Shown here: positions 41,931 to 52,015 of the stretch, piece after piece
Position numbering within the stretch: position 1 is the stretch's first letter
How the letters are laid out: each line of letters starts with the position of its first letter
Assembly: GCF_003473485.1 (NCBI RefSeq)
Contig: NC_053044.1
Coordinates: 38,320,091 to 38,384,090, forward strand
DNA length: 64,000 nt
Reading direction: 5' to 3'
Source: Medicago truncatula
Lineage: Eukaryota; Streptophyta; Magnoliopsida; Fabales; Fabaceae
The notes under the pieces: model-generated
Told to the model about the DNA's origin: nothing
What the model saw: the letters and a program-made list of their open reading frames with translations, nothing else
Database searches by the model: none
Program-made: the position numbers and the translations under genes

Positions 41931-42013
41931 AATACTGATCCAAAGAACAATCTCATCTGTCGATGCCACCATTTGTTGTTGTTGGTCGAGATCATTCAGT
42001 CTCTCGAGGGTTT
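41931..42013 (+). pseudogene. Decayed partial copy of the long C/D-like RNA
   Basis: The sequence 'gccaccatttgttgttgttggtcgagatcattcagtctctcgagggttttt' resembles 41452-41535 but lacks the C box half, and the D box CTGA has become CTCGA. It marks the start of the second tandem set. Confidence 0.55.
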
Positions 42014-42040
42014 TTTCTTATACATTAATTTTTGTTATTG

Positions 42041-42204
42041 GGTCTGATGCCACGTCTTTGATAGCTACATATATTTGAGCTCTGATCAAAGATGCTATGA
42101 TTGGACCAAAATCAAGAGTGTTAATCATTTGTTTCGCATTCTGATAGGAATCTGCTGATCTTATATATAATGATCCTGCAGAGCCGATTTGTGCGATTAC
42201 ATTT
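42041..42204 (+). ncRNA. Box H/ACA snoRNA, copy 2
   Basis: Same arrangement as 41580-41739: closing stem GGTCtgatgcc...ggACC, inner stem TCTTTGAT/ATCAAAGA, H-like AAATCA, second hairpin region, ACA at 42199-42201. Pairing is slightly better than in copy 1. Confidence 0.7.
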
Positions 42205-42261
42205 CTATATATTATAATATTAATTTTTTTTTTCTTCAATTTTGTTGATTTTTGTTTTAGT

Positions 42262-42352
42262 GAAGCCGATGATGATGAAACTTGAACTGGAATTACCGTC
42301 TGAATAGATTTATTCTTTGATGTAAATTTCTTGGCTGTGGTACTGAGGCTTT
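42262..42352 (+). ncRNA. Box C/D snoRNA, copy 2 (18S and 25S rRNA guides)
   Basis: Terminal stem GAAGCC/GGCTT, C box ATGATGA, D' CTGA, C'-like TGATGT and D box CTGA (42343-42346) as in copy 1. Both guide stretches (CTGGAATTACCG and CTTGGCTGTGGT) are unchanged, while the flanking bases differ, which argues for function in both copies. Confidence 0.83.
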
Positions 42353-42474
42353 GCATTGGTATCTTCGTTTTTTTTTTTTTTCACTCACTTTTTAAAAACC
42401 ATATCAGTTTAGTCTATCAACACGTCGTTGATTGATTCCTTAAACGCTTACAGCTCCATCAGGAAGAGAAGCAA

Positions 42475-42615
42475 ATGGCTAAGCGTTTGATTCCAACCTT
42501 CAATTGCATCCTTGCTGAAAAAATTGTCCCTCCTTCCAAGACCTCCGCCGGTGTTCTCCTCCCAGAGAAGACTTCCCAGCTTAAATGTGGGTTAACTAAA
42601 TCAGTTGAGATATGA
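42475..42615 (+). pseudogene. CPN10: 5' fragment of mitochondrial 10-kDa chaperonin (CPN10/GroES)
   Basis: The frame from ATG 42475 reads MAKRLIPTFNCILAEKIVPP and continues to LLPEKTSQLK, the N-terminal third of plant mitochondrial Cpn10, the co-chaperonin capping Cpn60. The family is about 97 residues long; here the similarity stops after about residue 37 and the frame runs into TGA at 42613-42615. The following ~560 bp hold a short direct duplication (aaatgtgggttaactaaatcag) and no further CPN10 exon. Arg after PTFN, usual in the family, is Cys here. Either the later exons lie elsewhere or the gene is truncated; truncation is more likely because the inverted arm follows. Confidence 0.8.
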
Positions 42616-43172
42616 TGTTTGAAATGTGGGTTAACTAAATCAGATTTGAATTATCGTCTGACTAGTATTGTTATGTGATGTTAATTTCTGGATGTTTCTT
42701 GATAATAGATTTTTGAAATCACCTTAAATAGTTTGTTTACTAATGGTGTCCTATTGTCAATTGTCGTCATTTTCATTTAATATTTTAATCCTTTCTATCT
42801 CATATTCTTTGAAATCGTCGAAGTTTATTTATAAAAAATATTAATCATGATTTAAAAAATTTTGATTGTGAAAAATCCTTCGAATAAAGTCTTAAAGCCT
42901 TAAAAAGTCAACAATCACAGTCTTTTAAAATCAATAAAATAGATCCCCTTAAACCTGTTAAATATTAAGATCAAATAAGCTCTGCATGCGAGTGATGAGC
43001 ATGTTAACGAAAAGTTGTAAAAAATTGTTTTTGGATTCAGGACATGAATTTGGCGATCAATTGGTTTGGACTTGAATCTAAATATAATGATTGGTTTATT
43101 CTCAACAAATCTCTCATTAAAATGATCAGCACATGGTTCATAAGGTTTGAATCAAATACATACATTTAGATC
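42616..43172. other. Non-coding sequence after the CPN10 fragment
   Basis: AT-rich, intron-like. No CPN10 exons found downstream. Confidence 0.4.
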
Positions 43173-43945
43173 AGGTGGCTGTTCACATGGGAAGGTATAA
43201 AACCTTCCCACCATGGGAAAATTTGTTTTAGCCATTAGATTAATTTGGAAACACCATCTTATCATACACTTGTAACACTGTATTATTTCTTTTACACCTC
43301 CCACCACCCTTCTCTCTCCTCCCCACCACCAACAACATCAAAACACACCACCAATTCTCCTCCCACCACGCCAGTTTTGCAATAGCTTGAATGACACAGG
43401 TCTTCTCAAACAGCTCTCATTCATGAATCTCCGAGTATCTTCTCCAACATTATAGTTTTTTAATTAATTTTTCATATAATTTTCCTTGCCACTGCTTGTT
43501 TTATAAGGTTGGCAGGAACCTTTTGTTTGGTTGTAACAGCTAGCTCTTTTAGCACTTCCGGTGCTTAGCACTTTTGATTGATATGATGGGTAAATCTGCA
43601 ATTTTATTACTTGTGAGTAGATTTGGTGAAGAAGAAAGTTGGATGTTTTTGTGAGAGGTGTGATTTTGAATTGCAGTGGAAGAGAAATGAAGGTAAGTCA
43701 TGCTTTGGTTCACCCACTTAAAAGGTTTCAATTATTGGTGGTGTTTCTTTGAAGGTGGTTGCTGGTTGTGGGAGATGGAGCCTGGAGGGAGACGGCCACA
43801 AAGCTGGGAGCAAGATGACAAAAGTTTGGAAAGTGAAGCTATTGAGATCAGATGTGGGAGAACATGATAAGCTTTAATAGAAATGCACTATCTTGTGTGA
43901 TCCATGGTGGGAAGGTTTTATACCTTCCCATGTGAAATGCCACCT
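43173..43945. mobile_element. MITE with inverted ends inside the inverted-repeat locus
   Basis: Left end AGGTGGC...CACATGGGAAGGTATAAAAC and the reverse complement of the right end (AGGTGGCATTTCACATGGGAAGG...) match over ~40 bp. Within each arm GGGAAGGTATAAAACCTTCCC is itself near-palindromic. Flanks TTAGATC and TTAGATT suggest a 7-8 bp target duplication with one change. Confidence 0.78.
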
Positions 43946-43984
43946 TTAGATTATGATAGAGTTTAAACAACAATTTAAAAAAAA

Positions 43985-44117
43985 AAATAACCCTAAGTGG
44001 GAGATCCTCCTCACTGGTTAATGTAAAAAATCAAAAATAAAATCAAAAATCATGATAGAGTTTAGTGTGTCATACGACACTTCCTATCAATTATTGGGAG
44101 ATCCTCCTCACTGGTTA
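43985..44117 (-). repeat. Inverted partial copies of the long C/D-like RNA start
   Basis: 44058-44115 is the reverse complement of 41366-41423 (ccagtgatgaggatctccc... to cacactaaa) with two changes, including one in the C box. A shorter copy of the same start lies at 43990-44015. Both are preceded on the minus strand by 'gatttcttacattaa'. Confidence 0.75.
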
Positions 44118-44267
44118 ATGTAAGAAATCAAAAATAAAATCTACATAATAATACTGAACTAAATCAAACAAGGAAGATTAAAACACCATAGAAGAGAAAT
44201 CAACAACATAAAAACGAGGCAGTAATGAAGAGCTGCGGCTACTACTGGTTTGCCGGTTTCGGGGATG

Positions 44268-44322
44268 AGATTTATATAGGCTTATTTAGGGTTAGGTTGT
44301 CACATTTGTTTTTGGGCTTTCT
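44268..44322 (-). promoter_or_regulatory. Promoter with TATA, telo box and site II (right arm)
   Basis: On the minus strand: TGGGCTT-type site II (44313-44319), telo box AACCCTAAA (about 44285-44295) and CTATATAAA (about 44271-44279). It points toward the left-arm promoter, so a transcript from it would converge with the snoRNA/CPN10 transcript. Confidence 0.65.
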
Positions 44323-45235
44323 GAGATAGGCTATTAACTGAATGAAACCATGTACATAATTTCTTGATGGTTGCTCTTTAAACCTCCTTTTAAATCATTT
44401 CTCTAAATGCACCCATTCACTTTTCCCCCAAAAGGTCGGATTAAAAAAATTATTTTTAGAGGGCTTTTTCTGTAGTATGAAAGTATACTGTAAATTAATT
44501 TGTAGATTTGTAAATGTTTAGCTTTTGAATTATAGTTATGGAGTTTTAAAAGCTTAATTTCAAAAAAAAATATATTATTTGCTTTCGTAATTAAATTGTA
44601 AAAACTTTAACCATGTTTGAAATTAAGTTTTCAGTTTTCACTTTAGAAGCAAAAGAAAACTTAGTTGATGCATAGTGTGCAATTTGTAAACTTTGAGGTA
44701 GCAAATTCTATTCATGTTCATGAAAAGGAAATAAGACATGAGATAGTTGAATTAGTTTGAAAAGGGTTAATGGAGCTAGAGGTTTTGACTTCAAAGTCAG
44801 ATGAAGGAGAAAAAGATGGCTGCTCATCAGACTTTTTGGATTGCTCATACGTCCTTCAACTAATCGGTCGACATTTTAAGTGTGTAAATTTCGATCGGGT
44901 AGACTTTATCAGAAAATGTGAGTATTAACTAGTATTTGTTGTTTCTTTCTTCGAAAAATCAAATTGTGCCCTCAAGGCATAAGTTAAGTAACCAAAGATA
45001 AAAATATTTTGTTGGAAATTGTCATCTCATAGATACCACATTTTTTCCAGTCTCGATCCTTGGTTGCTTTTACCTTGCGAAGCCAAACGAAATAGTCATA
45101 GGTGGAATGAGGGTTTATTATGAACTCTCAATTTCTTTTAGGTAGTAAACCATTCACAAACGAGAGGAAGTTCAGCGTAGGTAGGTTAAAAAAGGAACAC
45201 CTTAGAAGTCACTTTACTTGTACATGGATAAAGAT
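44272..45235 (-). repeat. Right arm of the ~1-kb inverted repeat
   Basis: Reverse complement of 40120-41146, ending at 'catggataaagat' (45235). The arm carries the same promoter pieces facing inward. Confidence 0.9.
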
Positions 45236-45449
45236 ATACTAAGACCGTTAACTAACGAGGAATGTAAGGATACAAATGTTTCACCTATTGTAGTTTTAAA
45301 AAAAGTGTTCAATGTTCGTTAATTAATGTTATTATTACTCATGTAATGTTGTAATGAAATTTCAATTATATCATATTTCACGTGCTTTTAATATATTATT
45401 ATGCTCATTTATTGTGTTCATTATTAACCCATGCGAAGCACGATCTAGT
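45236..45449. other. AT-rich spacer
   Basis: No gene seen. It ends 'aacccatgcgaagcacgatctagtt', which resembles a Helitron-type end (short palindrome gcgaagcac and CTAG/T) but the stem is too poor to call. Confidence 0.3.
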
Positions 45450-45575
45450 TTTTTGTAAGTAATTTAATGGTTAGAAATTCATCACTTAAAATAAATAAAT
45501 AAAATATCTGACGTTCGAATCCGACTGCTACATATCTTATGCAATATCCCTACCAACTATAAACTACGCTCACAG
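45450..45575 (-). mobile_element. SINE remnant
   Basis: The reverse complement reads 'tagttggtagggatattgcataagatatgtagcagtcggattcgaacgtc', matching the SINE type at 17756 with its B box. Confidence 0.7.
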
Positions 45576-45794
45576 AGATAAATTTATTAATACTGTTATT
45601 CATATATTATTATTTATTTATTTTTGTATATTGTGTTAAATTACAAAGTTTAAGGGACATGCACTACACTGCTATCTAATCTTACATAGTAACACGTCAG
45701 ACAACCAATTTTCAAATATATTTGTGATTCGAGAGAGATTTGACAGAAGGCAAGATGGTGATGGCATAACAAAATAAAACAATTTTACATTGAC

Positions 45795-45948
45795 AAAGCA
45801 TCTTTTTTTTTTTTTTTTTCAATTGTCCGGTGGCTAGATCACACACTTTATAAGGTGTGAAGAAGTGGAGAATTTGGGGTTCGAACTTCGGCCTCTGCAA
45901 ATATTATCTTTGATAGTTACCAACTGAGTTACACTTACGAGACTTCTC
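45795..45948 (-). mobile_element. tRNA-derived SINE
   Basis: The reverse complement has A box 'gtgtaactcagttggtaact', B box 'agttcgaacccc' and a 3' end 'ctagccaccggacaattg' with a poly-A tail (poly-T on the + strand at 45803-45819). Confidence 0.8.
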
Positions 45949-47249
45949 GATATTACATAATTACTAACATTTTCAATAATTTGGCCTAAAAAAATAATTT
46001 TCAATAATTTTTTCCGTTTTAAATAATTTAATTATACTTACCTATAAATTCTCTTGACATAAATAAGGACCATTAAGTAAAATAGATTTTCTTGTAAAAA
46101 AAGAATTAGAGTTTAATTATTATAGCACAAGGTAAGATTATAAAAAGTATCACTTATATATATACTATATATGAAGGAAATACATTGGTTTGAGCTGATT
46201 TGTATACCTTTAATTATATCTTTAAATAAGTTTGAATATAAAAATGTTATTTTGTTATTGTCATTCTAGTATTTTGTTATATTATTGATATCATTAAAAA
46301 AAATAAGTATAGTTTTTACGATATGAAATTACAAAATATCTATTATCTACATCTGTAATTTTAAATCAAATCAAAATAATTTTAATCAAAATTTTATAAA
46401 AATTATTGTTCGTAATTTATGTAGTAAAAATGTGGAGACAAACGGACAATGAATGCTTGTATGAACGCTATTGTTAATAATATTATAATACAGAATAAAA
46501 CTTCGAGTACGCTATTATACCACAATACTTAGTCAATTTTTTTGAGAAGTTAGTCAATTATTTATAGATGCAGCAATTTCTATACTTTTGTAAATTACTT
46601 TTTTGTGCAATTGGATATGTATTAGCAGTTAACACTTAGTCATCATTTTTCAAACAAAAAATGCACTTGGTCAATTCTTTGAACATAACTATTTTTTTCA
46701 TTCATATTATACTTTGCACCGAAACACCTTTAAACTGTTACATTCTTCGAACATACTAATCATGCATGGAATCTTCAATCTTTCTAAGGAAAATTGCTCT
46801 ATAGTTAATATGAAAGAATAAATAAATTGATTCTTTGAATTTGAAGTTCACATACAGATTTTAAATATCAGTTGAATGAATAAGTAGTAATACAGAAAAA
46901 AATGATCATTGTCAAATTTTCTGATATAATGCCTTAAAAGAAATATAATAATTTTAAACAGATTCATGCACAACTATTTTTATTTTATTTTTTTTGAGAG
47001 AAGATATGCACAACTATTGTTTATGCCTAGTGATGTTGACTTTCAGTGTATTAAAATCTCCCACTTAGCTGATAGTATTTCTTAATATATTATTATTATT
47101 TTCAGTATTTTGTTTTATTTGATGAGTAAAATAAAAAGTGTTATTCTATTTCGGGATGAAAAGTTCTGTTTGGAATATTTACCAACCAACACAAAACTAA
47201 CGTAATAAATACCAGCACTACCGTTACGCCGCAACACACTAATAAATCA
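45949..47249. other. AT-rich spacer upstream of PAT1
   Basis: No gene or repeat recognised. Includes the promoter of the next gene. Confidence 0.4.
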
Positions 47250-50200
47250 ATGGCTCAATCTATTTTCTCATCCACCACATTTTTTCCCTCTTCTTCCTTC
47301 CCTCATCGGCGCCACCTTCTTCCGCCCAATCTCCGAACATCTTCTCCGATTCGCAGAATCACTTCCATTGTCAATGCCACCGTCTCTCCCAATGTTGTTA
47401 CTCCCGTTCAATCTGTTACTCAGGTATGTCATTTTTTTTAAATATGCCAACATTTTTAGGGCTTCTGAATTTATGCGATCAATCTTATATGTTTTGCTTC
47501 ACGAATCGCATGCTTTTCATTGGATTACGTTTTTTGTTCTTCGATTGATTTTTTTTTTTTTTTTTGTATTCTGATTAATGTAGCTAATCGAATCGCTGAT
47601 TAATGGCGTTGATTTATCGGAAGATGAAGCTGAATCATGTGTTCATTTACTCGTGAATGAACCTGATGAAGCTTTGATTAGCGCTGTTCTTGTCCTTCTC
47701 AGAGCTAAAGGAGAAACTGTTGAAGAAGTCAGTACCAACTTTATTTTATTTTATTTTATTGATATGAACCCAATGAATTGCTGATTCGTGGTGATGATTG
47801 AATTATTTTATTATATTAAATGTGTGGATAGGTTTCGGGGTTGGCAAAGGCTATGATGAGACATGCTACCAAGGTTGAAGGTTTGGTTGATGTGGTTGAC
47901 ATTGTTGGTACTGGAGGGGATGGTGCAAACACCGTTAATATTTCAACGGGGTCTTCCATTCTTGCTGCTGCCTGTGGTGTAAAAGTCGCAAAGGTGTGTT
48001 TTTTTTTTTTCATTATGGATTGAAAGTTGAGAGTTTTTGTAATTGTGTGTGATGAATTTGATTGTTCTCTTCTCGCAGCAAGGAAGCCGTTCGAGTTCTT
48101 CTGCCTGTGGAAGTGCTGACGTGCTAGAAGAATTGGGAGTTGTTATTGACTTGGGTCCGGAGGTTAATGCGAATCCCTTTTTTAGTTGTCCTATTTGTTA
48201 ACTAGTAGAATTTCTCAAAAAGTTTTTTTTTTTTTTTTTAAGTGATTAATGTATCTGCGTACTGCTCTATTGAATGTTGACTCTTTTACCCACATGCGTT
48301 TCCAAACACTCGTGTTATTGCAGCCCCACTTAGTGGAATAAGGCTTGGTTGTTGTTATTGTTGATTTATGTATCCGAGTAATTTAATTTTTTCCGTTATT
48401 GCTCATCAGGGGGTTAAAAAGTGCGTGAATGAAGTCGGAATTGGATTTATGATGTCACCAAAGTATCACCCTGCAATGAAGATTGTTAGGCCTGTAAGAA
48501 AGAAGCTCAAAGTAAGAACTGTATTCAATATATTGGGTCCAATGTTAAACCCAGCACAGGCGCCTTATGCAGTTGTTGGTGTATACACAGAAGACTTGGT
48601 AAGTTCCATTCCATCACTGATAAATTTATTGATCTAATCAAGAAATGAGAAAAATATAAGAAATCTATTTGTTCATAGCATTTTCTTGTGAAAGCAGCCT
48701 CATATTTGAAGTAATTGCTTTACATTGAAAACTTTTAGGCTAAACTGCACTTCTCGCCCCCTATGTTTCAAAATGTTGCGATTTTGGCCCCCTATTAAAA
48801 AAAATGGCAATTTTGACCCATTTCATCTCAAAATTGCTGAGAAGACGCCACGTGTCCCAAAAAAGGTGCCATAATTGAAACTTTTTGTAAAGATAAGGGA
48901 TCAAAAAGCATATTTCCCTTATATTAGGGGGTCAAAAGAGCATATTTCCCTAAACTTAGGGGGCGAAAAGTAGAGTTTAGCCAAACTTTTAAACAAGTTC
49001 AACCCTTTTTCCTTTAGTCATATCATTTCATTTTCGCTATTTTTTTCCGTTGAACATTGATTATGAAGCATTTGAGCTTTGCCTTTGAGGTTCTGTCTTT
49101 CTGTTTTTTTCCTTAACAATCATTGTACTTGTATCTTTCAAATGAAATGTAGATTATCAGTTGATTGAATAATTCATCCATATGATTGTTCTGTTCAAAT
49201 TAGAACTTAAAAAATGCGTAGGGTCGTGCTTTTTTGTTGATTTGATAGTAGCAAAATACTGAAATTTAAATGATTGTCAAATCCACAGCATTTGTTTTTG
49301 TTTCTTATGTTTTGTATTTTTCACAAAGGAAAATAAAAAATAGACTGAAGAGTTGAGGATCTAATTCTTTCCGTTTTTCTCCATCTCTGTCATCCCTAAT
49401 AAGCGGTTTGTCTTGGCCTTTTTGATAGGTCTTCAAAATGGCCAAAGCACTTAATAAATTTGGCATGAAAAGAGCTTTAGTTGTCCACTCTGAAGGTTTG
49501 GATGAAATTAGTCCTCTTGGTGAGATCTCTTGCCTGTTTTACATCTCAAAATCGTTTATTTTAAAGAAATTGGTGTCTTAAAATGACTTGACTTTACCTT
49601 CAGGACCTGGTTTGGTGCTCGATGTTACTCCAGGAGGGATTGATAAATTCTCATTTGATCCCTGTAAGCATATGTTAATTTATAGTTTTTTTTTATCTAT
49701 TTCTGTTATGAAGTATATTGATACAGCTCACATGCTACTAATTGGGTGCTGTAATGGATCTTTTACTGGGCATACATACTTTTGCACTCCTCACATCATA
49801 TTGCTTATTGGAACAGTGGATTTTGGCATTCCTCGGTGCAATCTTGAAAGCTTAAAGGGCGGTGATCCAAGATACAATGCAGAGGTTCTCAAACGTATTC
49901 TGGGTGGAGAGAGAGGACCTATTGCAGATGCTTTTGTGAGTATCCTTGTTTTTTTAATCATATTAAAAATCTTAGAGGATGGTATTTTACTGAAATCCAG
50001 TTAGTGTCACATTCTCTATTGTTCTTTCTGCGTCTCAATTTTCCTATAAAATACTGAAATTCATATGTCCTGCATTATTTCTTGGTACTTGAATCACTCT
50101 TTTTGTATGCATTAGTAGTATCATAACACACATTTTGATTATTCTGTACAAAATGCCTAGGTTCTCAATGCTGCAGCAGCTCTCATGGTAAGTGGCTTTG

Positions 50201-50404
50201 TGAGGAACCTAGCTGAAGGGGTGTCTTTGGCGCGTGAAACACAACAATCAGGAAAAGCTCTCAAGACTCTCAACTTGTGGAAGGATATCTCAAATGTGAG
50301 TTAAATTGGATCCTGTATTACCAATTTCATTGCACTCATGTGTTGCTAATTTTCTTTTGCCTCCTTTGTTATTGCAGAAAATAAAAGATGACGCAGCCAT
50401 ATAA
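47250..50404 (+). CDS. PAT1: Anthranilate phosphoribosyltransferase, chloroplastic (TrpD/PAT1), 394 aa, 10 exons
   Basis: Catalyses the second step of tryptophan synthesis, transfer of phosphoribose from PRPP to anthranilate, in plastids. Exons 47250-47423, 47584-47727, 47832-47993, 48079-48162, 48410-48598, 49429-49519, 49604-49663, 49817-49935, 50161-50295, 50378-50404 join in frame (1185 nt). The N-terminal ~45 residues are Ser/Arg rich, a transit peptide. The helical domain begins [21 protein letters not shown]-binding GTGGDG is at residues 132-137, followed by NISTGSS; the hinge [35 protein letters not shown] and [11 protein letters not shown] loops are all present. The last exon codes only eight residues. 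Intron 4 holds an RTE LINE tail and intron 5 a MITE. Confidence 0.95.
48315..48364 (+). mobile_element. RTE LINE 3' tail in PAT1 intron
   Basis: GCCCCACTTAGTGGAATAAGG then CTTGGTTGTTGTTATTGTTG is the same 3' end as the minus-strand copy at 14783. Only the last ~50 bp are present. Confidence 0.7.
48738..48982. mobile_element. MITE with perfect 9-bp target duplication in PAT1 intron 5
   Basis: The 245-bp element starts GGCTAAACTGCACTTCTCGC and ends as its inverted counterpart (GCGAAAAGTAGAGTTTAGCC). It is flanked on both sides by AAACTTTTA (48729-48737 and 48983-48991). Nine-bp duplications are typical of Mutator-like transposition. Confidence 0.88.
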
Positions 50405-51084
50405 ATATTCCTGAATCATTTTATGTGAACCAGGTTTAAGTTTTGTAAGCTGCATTCATACAGGAGGGAGTCTGATACTGTACATGTATCGTCAAATAGA
50501 TATACAAAAGTAATTTAAATTAGTATCAGCTGTAAGAGTAGCTATCCTTCAGATCTGTGCAAAATGTAACATTTCCCTCTAGTTTACTGGTGAAATCGTT
50601 GTACGTAATAAGATTAGGGAATGTTGTAACTGTGTTTCATTCAATTATAGATAATAAAAATGGTTTTTTCATCTCGAGAGATGATATGTGTAGCCTATGA
50701 AAATAAATTTTTAAAATCCTGCAGAACTTTATAGTGAGATTGCAACAGATAGTTCAAAATTAATCTGTTTGCCCACAGCCACACACCATTTTCCATTTCA
50801 TTGGAAGCTTCATTTGTGGGAAAAGTCAAACAAATCTAAATAAGGGGATGAGCCGAAAAACTTAATTGTGTTCTCTGAGAACCCTAATAGCCACCCTTCT
50901 TGAAGTTGCTCCGACCACCATGGCGCCAGCTTGTGAAGATGAGCATTAGATCCATATGCTACATCTCAATCTCGTACTGCTGAACTGTTGATTTTCACAA
51001 TCAGAGCAAGTGCGCTGGCAACTTGTGTCAGAAATTGCCTCCATCGCGGCAAGTAAGTTGCCACCATGTCAGCTCCGTCTTCTT
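50405..51084. other. 3' UTR of PAT1 and spacer
   Basis: No further gene recognised. Confidence 0.4.
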
Positions 51085-51227
51085 GATTTAGTCTTTTGTT
51101 TCTTATAAATAAGGCTAAAGAGTATGTATTATTAATAATGTGGATATCTTGGTCTATCTGATTATGGACTTGTATCATTCTGAGTAACTTCATGTATGAT
51201 ATGATAGGACCCCTATAACAACCTAAG

Positions 51228-51353
51228 GGATTGGGTAGCTCAACTGGTTCGAGCTATAAGGGATTTAAGGAGTTAAAAGTCCAGAGTTCAAGTCCTGGCA
51301 AGGAGAAAACTAACAAAACAATTAACATATTAACATTTGTCATTAAAAAAAAA
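51228..51353 (+). mobile_element. tRNA-derived SINE, first of two duplicated copies
   Basis: 'ggattgggtagctcaactggttcgagc' (A box) and 'agttcaagtcctgg' (B box) with a poly-A tail. Flanked by aacctaag and aaccaag; the paralogous site at about 59235 is empty (aacctaagtacgg). The second copy lies at about 51502-51627. Confidence 0.85.
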
Positions 51354-51501
51354 AACCAAGTAAGGAAAAAGAGGTGTGATGCATGGAAGTATGGCCCAGA
51401 CAGTGAAAATGGAAAGGTTTCCATCAACATTCTGCTAAGTTGGCAGTATCATTCTGAGTAACTTCATGTATGATATGATAGGACCCCTATAACAACCTAA
51501 G

Positions 51502-51627
51502 GGATTGGGTAGCTCAACTGGTTCGAGCTATAAGGGATTTAAGGAGTTAAAAGTCCAGAGTTCAAGTCCTGGCAAGGAGAAAACTAACAAAACAATTAAC
51601 ATATTAACATTTGTCATTAAAAAATAA
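51502..51627 (+). mobile_element. tRNA-derived SINE, second duplicated copy
   Basis: Same sequence as 51228-51353, carried along by the 274-bp tandem duplication; the A tail has one T interruption. Confidence 0.85.
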
Positions 51628-52015
51628 AAACCAAGTAAGGAAAAAGAGGTGTGATGCATGGAAGTATGGCCCAGACAGTGAAAATGGAAAGGTTTCCATC
51701 AACATTCTGCTAAGTTGGCAGTAGGGATGGTAAGGGCTGTGTGATTCAGGTGAAGGGGATAGTGAGAGAGCTGGTATTTACTGAGATTAGACTGTTATTA
51801 GTTGGGACTTCTTGTTCTGGGTGAGGCTTAGCACTCTCGAATTGCCTTGGGCCATTTGTTTTTCTGGTTTCTGCATTTTCTGCTTTGTAGTTTCAGGATC
51901 CAGGATCTGTTATCACCTTGATATAGGTTTGGATATTTCCCAGTTATAGAGTTTCAGTGCTCTTTTTTACTCATTTCCTGGTGCCTATCAATGCATATTG
52001 CCTTGCATGATTTAT

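Larger units (their letters stand above)
41222..42453 (+). other. CPN10-like 5' leader intron hosting snoRNA genes
   Basis: Donor GAGTT/GTGAGT at 41222 and acceptor CGCTTACAG/CTCC at 42453 delimit a 1232-bp intron. It lies between a non-coding first exon (about 41170-41221) and the exon with the CPN10 start codon. It carries two tandem sets of small RNA genes. Confidence 0.65.
51085..52015. repeat. Dispersed repeat, copy 1, with internal 274-bp tandem duplication
   Basis: Matches 59098-59615 in order, from 'tcttttgtttcttataa' to 'tatcaatgcat..tgccttgcatg'. It differs by a SINE insertion and by a duplication of the SINE-containing stretch: 51172-51445 and 51446-51720 are almost identical. Element class unknown. 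Confidence 0.85.

Noticed and set aside
42018-42356. 112-codon minus-strand open frame
   Set aside because: Runs antisense across the H/ACA and C/D snoRNA copy 2; the conservation is explained by the RNAs.
45410-45450. Helitron-type end near ctagtt
   Set aside because: The palindrome gcgaagcac forms too short a stem; insufficient.
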